The translations under genes were made by a program, and so were the position numbers. A stretch of DNA of 64,000 nucleotides. Source: Eutreptiella sp. 'Long Island Sound 2002' (lineage: Eukaryota > Euglenozoa > Euglenophyceae > Eutreptiales > Eutreptiaceae). Below, piece by piece: positions 23,773 to 34,200 of the stretch. Every line of letters begins with the position of its first letter. Positions within the stretch are counted from its first letter, which is position 1. The DNA lies in the NCBI GenBank assembly GCA_964036045.1, contig OZ038388.1, forward strand, positions 32,689,672-32,753,671. Reading direction: 5' to 3'. The notes below the pieces were generated by a model. It saw only the letters and a list, made by a program, of their open reading frames with translations. It was not told the DNA's origin and did no database searches.

Positions 23773-24518
23773 TAACAAACAAAATTGGTCCCACAAGTGT
23801 GGGTGTCAATACATTCAGTACAATAGTGCTCCTTACACTCATCACAAACTGCGACGGTGGAGCGCCTTTGGCAACACAACACACACACTTCTGCCTCATC
23901 CTCTGCCTCATCTTGCGTGGCGGCCGAGTTGCTTTGGTCAGTCCAAACATGAGGCGGGACATGCTCCCATGGTCCGTAGGGGGGGTGACGGACTTGCCTG
24001 CGGATGCAAAACTGTGTAAAATGCGAAAAAATGCGGACAGATTGGTGCAACTCATTGGGGCCACCACGCCAGATGTTCCTAACCAAACCTCAACGCCACA
24101 ACCGAGCAAATGGCTGCTCAATGCATGCCCTGTACCACCCGTGCACGTCATTGTAACATTGTTGGCGGGCTGTCAAAGTGCCATTCTTTCTTCCAATGAA
24201 TGGCACAATGACATGAATCCGGCCTTTATAATCACCATCATGGCCCCCAACTTCAAAATCAAAGAAATCACCTCGGGTACGAGAAGGTCCATACCCATCC
24301 CAAATCAAAACATCTGCTGATGTCCCGGGGGCCAATGGGCAAATCCATATAATGTTGCCCAACATATCAACGGCAACAGTCACCTTGTAAACATGCGACG
24401 CATACTTAGGATTCCACAGGTCGGCACTCCATATCCCGCCAATGGAACTGATGGGCATGGAGTTTGTGAAATGCGTCATAAAGAATAGAAAATGGGAACT
24501 CGAGGGGCCACACGACAA
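23773..24518 (-). pseudogene. DDE_4-type (Harbinger-like) transposase with Cys-rich C-terminus, broken
   Basis: The frame carries WNPKYASHVYKVTVAVD, then PGTSADVLIWD, and after the catalytic core ARQQCYNDVHGWYRACIEQPF. This is the usual LT-x-Q-x-x-YN-x-x-H-x-x-x-R-x-x-x-E pattern of DDE_Tnp_4 enzymes. An in-frame TGA follows FARLWR where W would be expected, and the same frame then continues through GLVRNIWRG and ends in a zinc-binding-like motif (CVLCC, CDECKEHYCTEC). The N-terminal part, with the first catalytic Asp, is missing or out of frame. It probably encoded the transposase of element A. Confidence 0.7.
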
Positions 24519-24602
24519 AGCCTGGATTCAAAGATTGTCCCGGTTTCCTCAATAGCACTGGAAGGTTGGGGCCCAAAATACAGGGGGGGGGGGGGAATTT
24601 AG

Positions 24603-24686
24603 TATGGGAAAATTTTTGCCCGGAAAAATTCCGCCGGGGAAAAATTCCGCCACAATCGTTAAAAGTGATGGGAAAAATTGCGCCAC
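24603..24686. repeat. GAAAATTTC repeat nested in element A (copy 1)
   Basis: A G run is followed by AGTATGGGAAAATTTTTGCC and three AAAAATTCCGCC/AAAAATTGCGCC units. The 46 bases at 24640-24685 are identical to 25973-26018. Confidence 0.8.
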
Positions 24687-25080
24687 CCTTTTCCATGGTG
24701 AAGGGCAGGCCCTAAGGTCGGCTCTCCTTATTGAGGGGGACACCACTTGAGGAAAAGCTGTGATGAGGGTCTAGTTTGCTCAGGTCCAGGCAGTTCCCCG
24801 CACTGCAAGTGGCATCCAAATTACTGATTGCGCCCAGCCGCTGACCCTGGTCGTAACTCCCCAATTAGGAGTCCTCGGGCCTTGCTCTTTATCTTTTTGC
24901 AATTCCTTTTGGGTATTTTTTGCTGTGGCCCCCCATTATTTTTCTCGAAACATTGTCGGGCAGTTCACAGAAAACAGATTGCCAGAAAAAAAGTTGACAA
25001 CATATATCAAATACATTATTGCCCCAGCTCTGTACCTACAGACACAGACAATCATGGGCGCCACTCAAAAAAAAACACAC

Positions 25081-25678
25081 TCAAATCCGCCGTTTCTTGG
25101 ACAGTGGAAGGGTGGTACTAGGAGGACGCTTTGTGGCAGCCACTGAATGTTTGGCCTCATCCACAAGCAGATGCGCCACCCCAGCTGGTACACCACAGGC
25201 ACGCAATGTGGTGGCTGGTGTGACAGCAAGTTCCCGAAATCGGGAAAATCCATTTTGCAACAGGACAGTGGTGTACTGTTCATATCCGTTCCTTTCAATG
25301 AAAGCCTGCAGAGCGGGGGACAAAGAGGGCAACGTTGCACGCTGCTTTTTCTTTAGCTCGCAGGAAGGAGGGGCGCCCAACGGGATTGGTGACTGCAATC
25401 CCTTCAGCAAACTTCTCTCCCCAGGAACGGATTGTGGTTCGGGGGGGGTGCACTGTGCCGTAGTGTAATTGTATGCCTTTCATGTCACGTTTGACATAAA
25501 TGTCAACACACTCACGCCGCTCAGCATCGCCCCATTTCAGCCAATATTTGTCCTTCTTGGCGACACCCTTGGATTTGTGCTGCGCTTGCTTGGCCTTGAC
25601 AGCTTGTGCTGCCCTCTCCAGGTCTCGCTGAACATCAGCTGACCGCACCAAAGAGGAGTTCACCAAAAAACGTTGCAT
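25081..25678 (-). pseudogene. Second transposon protein: HTH-like region, SAM-like domain, basic tail (one frameshift)
   Basis: The start at 25678 gives a Lys-rich N-terminus, then YWLKWGDAERRECVDIYVKR and TIRSWGEKF ending in GRPSFLR, a layout common in transposon helix-turn-helix proteins. After a shift to the next frame near 25355 the sequence continues ALQAFIERNGYEQYTTVLL, then FRELAVTPATTLRACGV, which resembles a SAM domain. The C-terminus (LPLSKKRRI) looks like a nuclear localisation signal. PIF/Harbinger elements carry a second DNA-binding (Myb-like) protein; this one would fill that place. Whether the shift is decay, an intron or an assembly error is not known. Confidence 0.5.
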
Positions 25679-25971
25679 TGCAGGCTGTCAAGGCAGAGGT
25701 ACAGGTGCAGGGTGGACGTCTTCATCCAGGTACTGGGCTGCAGATGCCCTTGCCGAACAGCGACCTACAGAGGACACAGTGTCAGTTGACACTGTGCTCA
25801 CTATTAACTGGCAACTACATGTGGTAGGCAGCCTGAAGTGCCTTGAAGGATACAACCCTGACCATCCATCCACGTGACGTATCTAATTCTGCACCCCCCT
25901 CCCCCGATCATACCCCCCCCCCCCGAGCACAGGGTACAAATTTTGAACTTGATGTCCAAAAAAAAGTATGG

Positions 25972-26068
25972 GAAAAATTCCGCCACAATCGTTAAAAGTG
26001 ATGGGAAAAATTGCGCCAGAATTGGCCGTACGAAATTTTTCCAGACAGGTTTCTTCCCATACTAAGTT
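25972..26068. repeat. GAAAATTTC repeat nested in element A (copy 2)
   Basis: It repeats the AAAAATTCCGCC ... AAAAATTGCGCC block of copy 1, then ends in TTCTTCCCATACTAAGTTT before a C run. That is the inverse of the AGTATGGGAA start seen in copy 1, so this copy appears to have inverted ends. Confidence 0.75.
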
Positions 26069-26363
26069 TCCCCCCCCCCCCCCGTAGGGTGGAAATGCCA
26101 TGTCGCCCCTGCATTCTCGGGGTTCCCCAACAAAGGGGACAAAATCAGAAGTCAAAACCCTACCCTAGGGGTCACCATGATGCTCCTAGTATCTCAAAGT
26201 ATGGGTCTCTAGTACAGCCACATGCCCAAATAGCTAGCCACATGCCCAAATAGCTGCACTGCGCTAAGTGCGCCCCCTTAGTGCACCCCCTAAAAGGCAA
26301 CTGGTGGGGCACGGGTCCAAAAAGATGCCTGGCGCGCGCCCAGGGCGCTAACGTTCCCCCCAT

Positions 26364-28050
26364 GGTTTTGCCATCATGTTTGAATTCTCCGTGAAATTCT
26401 GAACATTTTGGGTATACACACATATAGTGAAAATAAAAATCTGCACCCAGCATTGGACAAAACAAAATTCTGGTGCCTTTGGTGCCAAGATGCTAGGCAA
26501 CAATGGCCAAGACCTATGTGGTAGCGGAGGGCCGGAGGGGTGGGGGGGGGGGGTGGCTGTTGGGGGCAGGTGTCCAAACAAGTGGCCCCCCCTGGTACAA
26601 GGGGAGGAAAACATTTACATCATGCTGTGCCGGATGCTGCCGCATGCGACCTCTCCCTGTTGCCGGATGCTGCCGGATACATGCCCATTGCCCCGCCAGA
26701 TGGTGCCACACATGCACAATATTTTTGCCAGATACTGGCACCAGGTCTGTCCCTGACTCATCACCATCCCTGTGTATTGACCTTGCGTGTAACAGTCCCA
26801 TCACTGTCTTGGACATTGGGATCCAATTCGACCCACCTCAAACTGCCGCTACATAGCCATGCGACCCACTCGAAAAGTGGAGGAAAGGTCGGCTGCATCA
26901 CAAAGGCTACACCTGGGCCAGGGAAGTAAACTGTTCTATCATGATCTTTTGGCGGTGTCCACAATAGTCTGCATTCCAACACTGTGAAACCTGGTCGAAA
27001 TGACAAGGGAAGAGAAACGAGCAAACAAGAGAGACCAATCTGAACATTGAAGCAAAGAAGTCACTGTACTCGTTCATTTGAGTGCGGAAGATATCCCGCA
27101 TCAATCCACAAGTGACTACGCAGTATTGCACCTTTTTCCTCCAAAGAGACCCCGGTCACGAACCTCCATGAGGATTTCAAGCCCAGTGCACTGCAGTGCT
27201 TGGGTGATCAGCAGCCGTTGCAGGATGCCAGAGCCCGTGGCCGCATAGAAAACGCCAATCGTAAAATGGTAGGGTAGACTGAAATGGAGGGTCTGATTGA
27301 AGCTGCATGAAGCAGTGAATATATAACGGGGTGCGGCACATTCTGTCACAGGTTAGCGCGTTGTGTAGTCCGTTACAACTCCAGTCAGAAAGGGGACCTG
27401 CCATAACATACATGAATTGCCCAACTCTTGTACTGTGCACTCTAGACACACGCATCCAAAGATAGCGAATCAGGGCAAGGCAACGGCGACACAATCTCAC
27501 TGGCACACCACGCCCACCTTCATCAGGCTCACAAGCACTGTCATAGCAAGTGAACTTGGATTGAAATGATAGTGCACATAAACTCAAAATCACCCTCGAA
27601 TTGGCTACATATAGCACTAAACCATGATAAAGACACATGGCTCAAAATCCACATCAAAATAAAAAATCCACATGAAAATGCAAATGCAAAATGCACATCA
27701 TGCCAGGCGTGTGTTTTGAGCCCAAATTGGGTCTATTTGGTCCATGAAAATATCAGCCAAAGCGTAACAACAATCCACAAAAACCCAGCAGGACGATTGA
27801 TACCTAATTTTGTTTGCATGCAACCCACTCCACTCACACACCACGACAACCCAGCCCTTGCTCTCAACCATGTGTCATAGCTTGCATTCCACGTCCATCT
27901 TTCAGGAAAGAGTTAAAAAAACTCCTGGACTCTTTGGCGCCTAAACCCCAAATGCCAACGCCCATCTGAGGTATGCTCAGGTCCCAAACCCTTATGGTCC
28001 CTTATGGGGGTGTGCGTGTAGGTTGTGCGCAACCCACAGCTACCGTGCTA
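26364..28050. other. No gene seen
   Basis: 1.7 kb between elements A and B. A minus-strand open frame at 27638-27177 has several Cys (CYDSACEPDEGG, LCRRC) but I recognise no family. GCCGGATGCTGCCG motifs lie near 26630-26690. Confidence 0.45.
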
Positions 28051-28053
28051 ATG

Positions 28054-28883
28054 AGGGAACGTTTGCCCGGCGCGCTACTTTTCTATTGACTATCCCAACT
28101 TCAGCCCCAGATTCATGGAGAAGCCCCCCAAGTAGACCCTGTTGCATTGCACACCTTCCCTACAAAGCATGTTGCATAATAAAGCAATACCTGTGAATTC
28201 AGCAACTCCAACTGTCATGTCATCTGTATTGTACTTAACAAACAACATTGGTCCCACAAGTGTGGGTGTCAATACATTCAGTACAATAGTGCTCCTTACA
28301 CTCATCACAAACTGGCAATAGCTGTGAATTCAAATGGGAATTGCGCTCCAGACTTTTGACGGTGATCGGATACCACATAAGCTTGTTACCAGCATACTGG
28401 CCGTGGGCATTTGACGGTACTTTGCCTTTACCTTTCCCATAGATTTCGCTATGGTAATGAGTCCCAAGTCTGCAAGCCGTTTCTGCCTCACGTCACAGGA
28501 ACGAAGCGCAAACTCAGCATTGGCTACATCACCCCTGCCTTCTCGGGGTCCCCATGGTGGGGAGAAATCAACCTAGTAAGGAGTGGATGTGGTGGAAACA
28601 AGCAAAAAATGGATGAAAATGGGTGAAACTGGGTGAGAATCCAAATATACCATATCCCCAATGTGTTAGAAGCATCAAAATACCCGTTTTCAAACAACAA
28701 TCATGCCCATAGTATCACAAAGTATGGGGTTCTAGGACAGCTAGACGTCCAAATAGTTGCACTGCGTGCGCACTGCGTGCGCACTGCGCTTAGTGCACCC
28801 CCTAAAAGGTAACCGGTGGGGCACAAGTCAAAAAAGATGCTTGGCGCGCGCCTGGCGCGTGCCTGGCGCGCTAACGCTCCCCC
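28054..28883. mobile_element. Internally deleted Harbinger-like element (element B)
   Basis: It starts GAGGGAACGTTTGCCCGGCG and ends GCGCGCTAACGCTCCCCC, with AAT on both sides (28051-28053 and 28884-28886). The first 260 bp are nearly identical to 23585-23850 of element A, including the end of the transposase frame. The last 150 bp match the element A right end (TTAGTGCACCCCCTAAAAGG, GGGGCAC). The middle, with both genes, is gone or replaced. Confidence 0.75.
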
Positions 28884-28886
28884 AAT

Positions 28887-30735
28887 GTCTAATGCATTTC
28901 GGTCCCTCTTCCCCCCCCAAAAAAAATCGGTCCCTGCAGTACTTTGGCTTGGACAAAGGGGAGCTTGGACGGGGGGGGGGGGGTGTTACTCCCAACACGG
29001 TGCTCTACACACAATTGTTCAAAAAGGAAAAAACAACTCCTGAAACTGACAACCCCTGCACAGGATCCTGCACCTGCAATCTACTGGCCATTCTGCCTGA
29101 ACAAGCAGAATGGGAAAGGAGCGCAATCAGAGTGCAACCAATGAGCTCCAACCCTTTCTCCCACTTCGAAAACATTTCGTTGGACGCCATGCTTCACTAC
29201 CGAGCGATGGTGGGTACAGTGCGTGGACTGATAGTCTCTCTTCGTCTGATTTGAAATTGTCTGTGATCAATCATGTCATCAACCTCCCAACATTGTGGAG
29301 AAGGTTCTGGTTTTCATTCGCGACTTTCATCGGAAACACGCTTCCGGCGGACTGCTTGAAATCTCAGTCTCAGGTAAGGGACCGTTGGGGTCCAGCATGC
29401 TTTGACAGGGAGTGCCCGCATATCATGATCACTGATTTTTCCGACCCAAGAAGGCCCCAACTTCCTGCCCCCGGTTTGGTCCTCTTTTTCCAACCCCAAA
29501 AGGCACAACTTCCACCCCCAGCTTTGGTCCTGCTCCTGAGAAACAAGACCCCACTCCCTGGAGTCCCACCAGACTCTGCCCTGTTCTAATACCCAATCCC
29601 TGGTCAGCAAACAACAGGCCACTTCCGTTGGGGGGGGGGGGGGGTAAACCGTGTGGGTAAAACTCTGCTGCAGCCCATCGTGCGACAAATTCTGCACCAC
29701 TTTCTGAGAAAAAGCTGAACAAATAATGTGCAGTGGCCAAAATCGGCCCATGAGAAACATTGCCACACACATGACCCGACTATTGCAAAGCAACCACAGC
29801 ACGTTGCACCAAAAAGGGTCACGAAACATCCATACTTTAATGCGCATGGGACGAGGGCAAGCGCAGTGAGGTCATGAACAATCCGTGCAGAAACAGTCTC
29901 CAACCAACAGATCGCAACGCAGGTCCGGTTGATCGGAGAATATGCCGCGCTAATCTTTCCAAAAGACAAAAAAAGTACGTAAGTACATCAAAATTTGCCC
30001 AAAGTTTGTTCAACAGAAGTTGTCCCGTGCAGCCATGCCCCGGATACACAGTCCGACCCCTGAATGACCCAGCCCCGGGGCCGACACAATGTCTCAATGC
30101 TTTGCTGGACTCAGAACAGCCACGGTCGTTTCATAGCAGTCCGCACAAGCCACTGCTTTGGCCCCAGCCTGTCGGATTCCATGTGCAAAGGGCCGTGGCC
30201 GCCAGAACAACCGACAGTGTAGGTCTTCGCGCACCACACGTGCGGCTCAAGGTCCGATCGGTACTGCGGTAACGGCAATCGTCTGCAGTCGTTCCTTCAT
30301 CCCGCACCGAAGCTTTGGCAGTGTCTTGGCTTCAAAATAAAATGAGGCTACCATCTCACCACCCACCGCTCCCGCCGAGAAACAGCCGCTCTGCCAACAC
30401 CATGGATGGAAGCAGGTCCAGACTGCGGACAAAGGGGCGGACCAGAATGGTGGAGTAGGTTTGCGGGTCAGCACTTCCGGCTTGGCGCACTTGGTTGGGT
30501 TTGAGGTGTGCCTTTGGGCTGCAGACGGCGGACGCTGGTGGTGCAATTTTGCTGCTGCTGGCCGTTGGGGGGGATGCGGGGGAGGGGGTTGAGGTGCAGT
30601 TTTGTGGGTGTTGTAGGTGATATTGGAATGCGTGTCCCACTGCCCACGATGACAGCTGCTGTCCCCGCGATGTCCACTCCCCTGCCCGCGCTTACAGGCT
30701 TCGCATTCAGCGGGGGGCAGCGGCCGGGGAGGGGG
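28887..30735. other. Region 3' of VPS53, no gene seen
   Basis: No recognised gene. G runs lie near 28970-28983 and 29630-29644. Open frames here show no family features. It probably contains the VPS53 3' untranslated region next to 30735. Confidence 0.45.
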
Positions 30736-31239
30736 TCAGGTTCTGTTCAGCAGCTGATGCGCACTGCCCAAGCGGTCCCCGAGGCGGTCCCCCAAGTTGC
30801 CGATCTTGATGCCCTCCCCCAGGCCGAGCTTCATGGAATCCCCGAGGCCGAGCTTCATAGAGCCCCCGAACTTGTTCTTCCAATTCGCGAAGGTGGAGCC
30901 CGCGCCCAGATCCTGCGGCTGCACGTCCAGCTCCTCATCGGCATAGACGTATTCGGTCTTCGACACCTTCTTGTTCTGCCCCAACTGCTCGATCAGAGGG
31001 CCCACATCGCTCTTCTTCATGCCTTTCAGGTCCATCAACTTCACGAAGTCTGGGACCGAAGGATGCGGCACGAGGTCCACGTAGTCGTTGACCAGGCTCT
31101 TGTCCGTGGCCGGGCTCATGACGATCTTCAAAACATTTTCCGACTTCTTCACTTCTTTGCTCAGTTGTTGACCGTACTTCGCCAGCGACGCAGCAGTGAA
31201 GCGCTCTGGGTTCCCCTCGTTGGGCAAATTCTGAAGAAT
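30736..31239 (-). CDS. VPS53: VPS53 exon 5, C-terminus
   Basis: Residues 669-835 and the stop. The acceptor TTGCTGTAG precedes ILQNLPNEGNPERFT. It includes SENVLKIVMSPATDKSLV and FVKLMDLKGMKKSDVGPL. The last 50 residues are a low-complexity tail with MKLGLGDSMKLGLGEG-type repeats not typical of the family. Confidence 0.9.
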   Translation of the reverse strand: MLQNLPNEGNPERFTAASLAKYGQQLSKEVKKSENVLKIVMSPATDKSLVNDYVDLVPHPSVPDFVKLMDLKGMKKSDVGPLIEQLGQNKKVSKTEYVYADEELDVQPQDLGAGSTFANWKNKFGGSMKLGLGDSMKLGLGEGIKIGNLGDRLGDRLGSAHQLLNRT

Positions 31240-34200
31240 CTACAGCAACACGATCCCACTGCCCCCCAATACACACTGCACCGAACAAACCTGCACGCAT
31301 GATCCCAGTGACCCCCAACAAGATCTATCATTCCCTGTCTCGACAACAAATCCAACCCAATGAGCTGTGCCACCACCATAGCCAATCCCCCGACCCTGTG
31401 GGGTCCACCAATCGCAAAATAGTGTTTGTTGATATCTACTCTGCTGCTTTTTAGAGGAGACGCCATCTGCAGCGAATGATATCAGGCCTGCAAAGAACAG
31501 CACAATGACCCCGCTAGCGCCCCATACCTGTCGCATGTGCTGCAAATCCATCAGCAGCTGCTGGCAGCCCTGATCTGAGATGCGCCGGCACCGGTAGAAC
31601 TGCTGCGTGAACCGGCGCGGGAAATACACAATGAATTTGTTGCAGAATAGCCGCACGTAACTCGTGCTCAAATGCTTGATAATCTCGGCCATGCGGTCGG
31701 TGAGGATTTGGCACAGTGTGCCCACGTACGGCGAAGGGTCGTCTTGGCAAGTCATCTGAGCCCAGTTCATTTTGGTCATATCCAGCAGCGTAGGCTCCAT
31801 TTGGGAGTCGATGCTGCGGATGAGAGTCCGAATACTCTTGTTGATGAGTTCCGAAAAGGAATCCGCAGCAGCGTCCTAGAGAACATATGAATGTGCTGCG
31901 CAAAGGTTGTGCCGCATACCATACGCAACGACCCCCCTCCCCGCCCTGCGGGCCCAGTTAGTTGCAAAGGGTGGCCCATAGTCGGGTGGGGGGTGGTCTC
32001 TTTGGTCAAAAAATCTTTTTTTTGACAAGCAGATCATATGGCACCCTCCACCACCATATGTCGGAACTGGCAGTAATGCGGGGAGGACCTATGACCTGAC
32101 TTTCGGAGGTCAAGCCGCAATTGTTGCATTTAAACTACACACCACACCACACCACACCACACCACACCAAACTACACCACACTACACTACACTACACTGC
32201 ACTGCACTGCACTACACTACAGCCCAGTGAAAAAAAAACGGAACAAAACTTCAAAAAAACCAATTAAGCTCCATGCTACTGCATGCCCTTCGCAAAAATC
32301 AAGTTCGCAAAATAGATGGCAAAAGTAAACCAATTTTTCGGAACCCCTCCCCCACCTGAGTACCGAGCATGTAGTATGTACTGGAGTAGAGTGGAGTGGA
32401 GGGGAGTTTAAGGGAGTGCAGTGCAGTGGAGTGGAGTGGCATGCAGTGCAGTGGAGTGGAGTGGCATGCGGTGTATTGCAGGTTAGGTGGCACAGGCTTA
32501 GGAGGGAAAGGGGCTCAGTACCAAGTTCACTTCGCTGCGGGACAGCTCCTCGATCTTGTCCTTGATCTCGTCGGCCAACTGCGCCGTGATGCCGGACCAA
32601 TAGTCCGCAGTGTTGATGATAATGCAGGTGATGCGGTCCTCTTTGTCCCGGTCCTGCCCTTTGAACATGCTCAGCTTTGCGGCCAGTCTGTCTGCGTAAA
32701 GCTTCAGGTTTTTGCACCAGACTTCATGCACTTGGACTAGCGTGGCACCGCGGGACAGCGCCGAGCTCCGCTTCAGGCTCTCTTCCACATAAATGAACAG
32801 GTCCGACGCGGAAATCAGGATCTCATCATCGCCAGAACCCTGAAGACAGTTTGTGGTCATGGATGGTTGACGACCCCTTATGCCAAGCCTCAGATTGGGC
32901 GGACACAGTAGAGATTTGAAAGAAGAAAGGGCGAGGCATCAGGGCGATAGAGCAAGGCCGCTGTACACTGCCAGGCACAAAACAAATGAATTTTGATGCA
33001 TGCAAAGAGTACGAGTGACAAATGACATACACAATCAGTGCACAGAGCATCTCGATGCCTTCCTCTTGAGCAGCGGTGCAACAGCCCGGTAGTGGGGGTA
33101 GTAAGGAATCCTCATGGCACTGGGACGAATGTCACAAACGAAAGGCGTTTGCCAGAAGAGTGCACTGCAGCGCAAAAAAAGCACAGAAGGACTTCTGGAG
33201 CCTGATAAAACGCCACTGCCATGTCCAATATGAGGTCTGCATGTTCTGGCAATGCTGTGCTCAAGCACCACCGGACACTCCGACCGGGGACAAACCCGTG
33301 CATGTGCGGGAAGGGTGTGTGTGTGCGCGCCAATTGCCAAGGTTGATTCACTCGAATTCAGTTCATGCCTGTGGCAGTTCTTGAGGTGTCTTTGTACACA
33401 CTTTGAGTACAGAATGGGGCCGGTTCGTGGGTCAACTCAATCGATACATTGTGTCTCGGTAGCCTGTCTAACTCTAGTCTGCCTCGTGGTCCAAAATGTC
33501 CATCGGCGCATTGCGCATTTGCCGCCGCCTATGGCAGATAACTATAGGCCTGTCACTGCCTGAGTCACTGTTTGATGCCTGCATTGCTGCCTGCCTTTTT
33601 ACCCCTCGCGTTCTCACGTGCTTCCGCCTCCTCGCCCTCGGGTCTCCCCCTGCTTGCCCTCTGGGCCGTGATGCCCCATGTACCGTGGACCTTGCTGCCC
33701 TAGCCTTGGCCAGGTCATCTGCAGCGTCGTGATATACTAGCTTATTGTGCCCATACACATGTGTCATGGACACTAGCGCTGCCCTACCTTGTAGTAATTG
33801 GAAAATTTCCTCCCAAACATCATGGTGCCTGACTGGCTTCTTACCCTGTGCCATCCATGCGCGCCTCTTGTATAACTCCGATTGGTACAAATATCTACAC
33901 ACCACGTGGAGTCACTTTACAAACATAGCTCTTGGGTGTTGCGCACTGCGCGGATTTGTGCTCTGACTGCCGATACCTCTGCCCTGTTATTGGTCTCTGG
34001 TCCCACGACCGGCTCGCTGATGTTATCATATTTGGTATGGGGGAAGTATACCCCGTACCCCGCCCGCCCTCTGATTTCGGAGCCATTTGTCCAAGCATGT
34101 ACCTTCGTGGAGTCCAGGAGAAAATCTGGCACTGACTCCGCATCTGACATGTCCTGTAGGAAGTCCCTAAGACCCTCTGTATCGGATGTGATTTCGTGTG

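Larger units (their letters stand above)
23571..26360 (-). mobile_element. PIF/Harbinger-like DNA transposon, full-size but decayed copy (element A)
   Basis: The left end is GGGGGAATGTTTGCCTGGCG at 23571. The right end, read on the minus strand, is GGGGGAACGTTAGCGCC at 26360. The element is flanked by the 3-bp duplication CAT (23568-23570 and 26361-26363). It holds a DDE transposase pseudogene and a second gene, both on the minus strand, which is the classic PIF/Harbinger two-gene plan. Two related smaller elements lie at 28054-28883 and 48070-48425. Two GAAAATTTC repeat clusters are nested in it. Confidence 0.75.
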
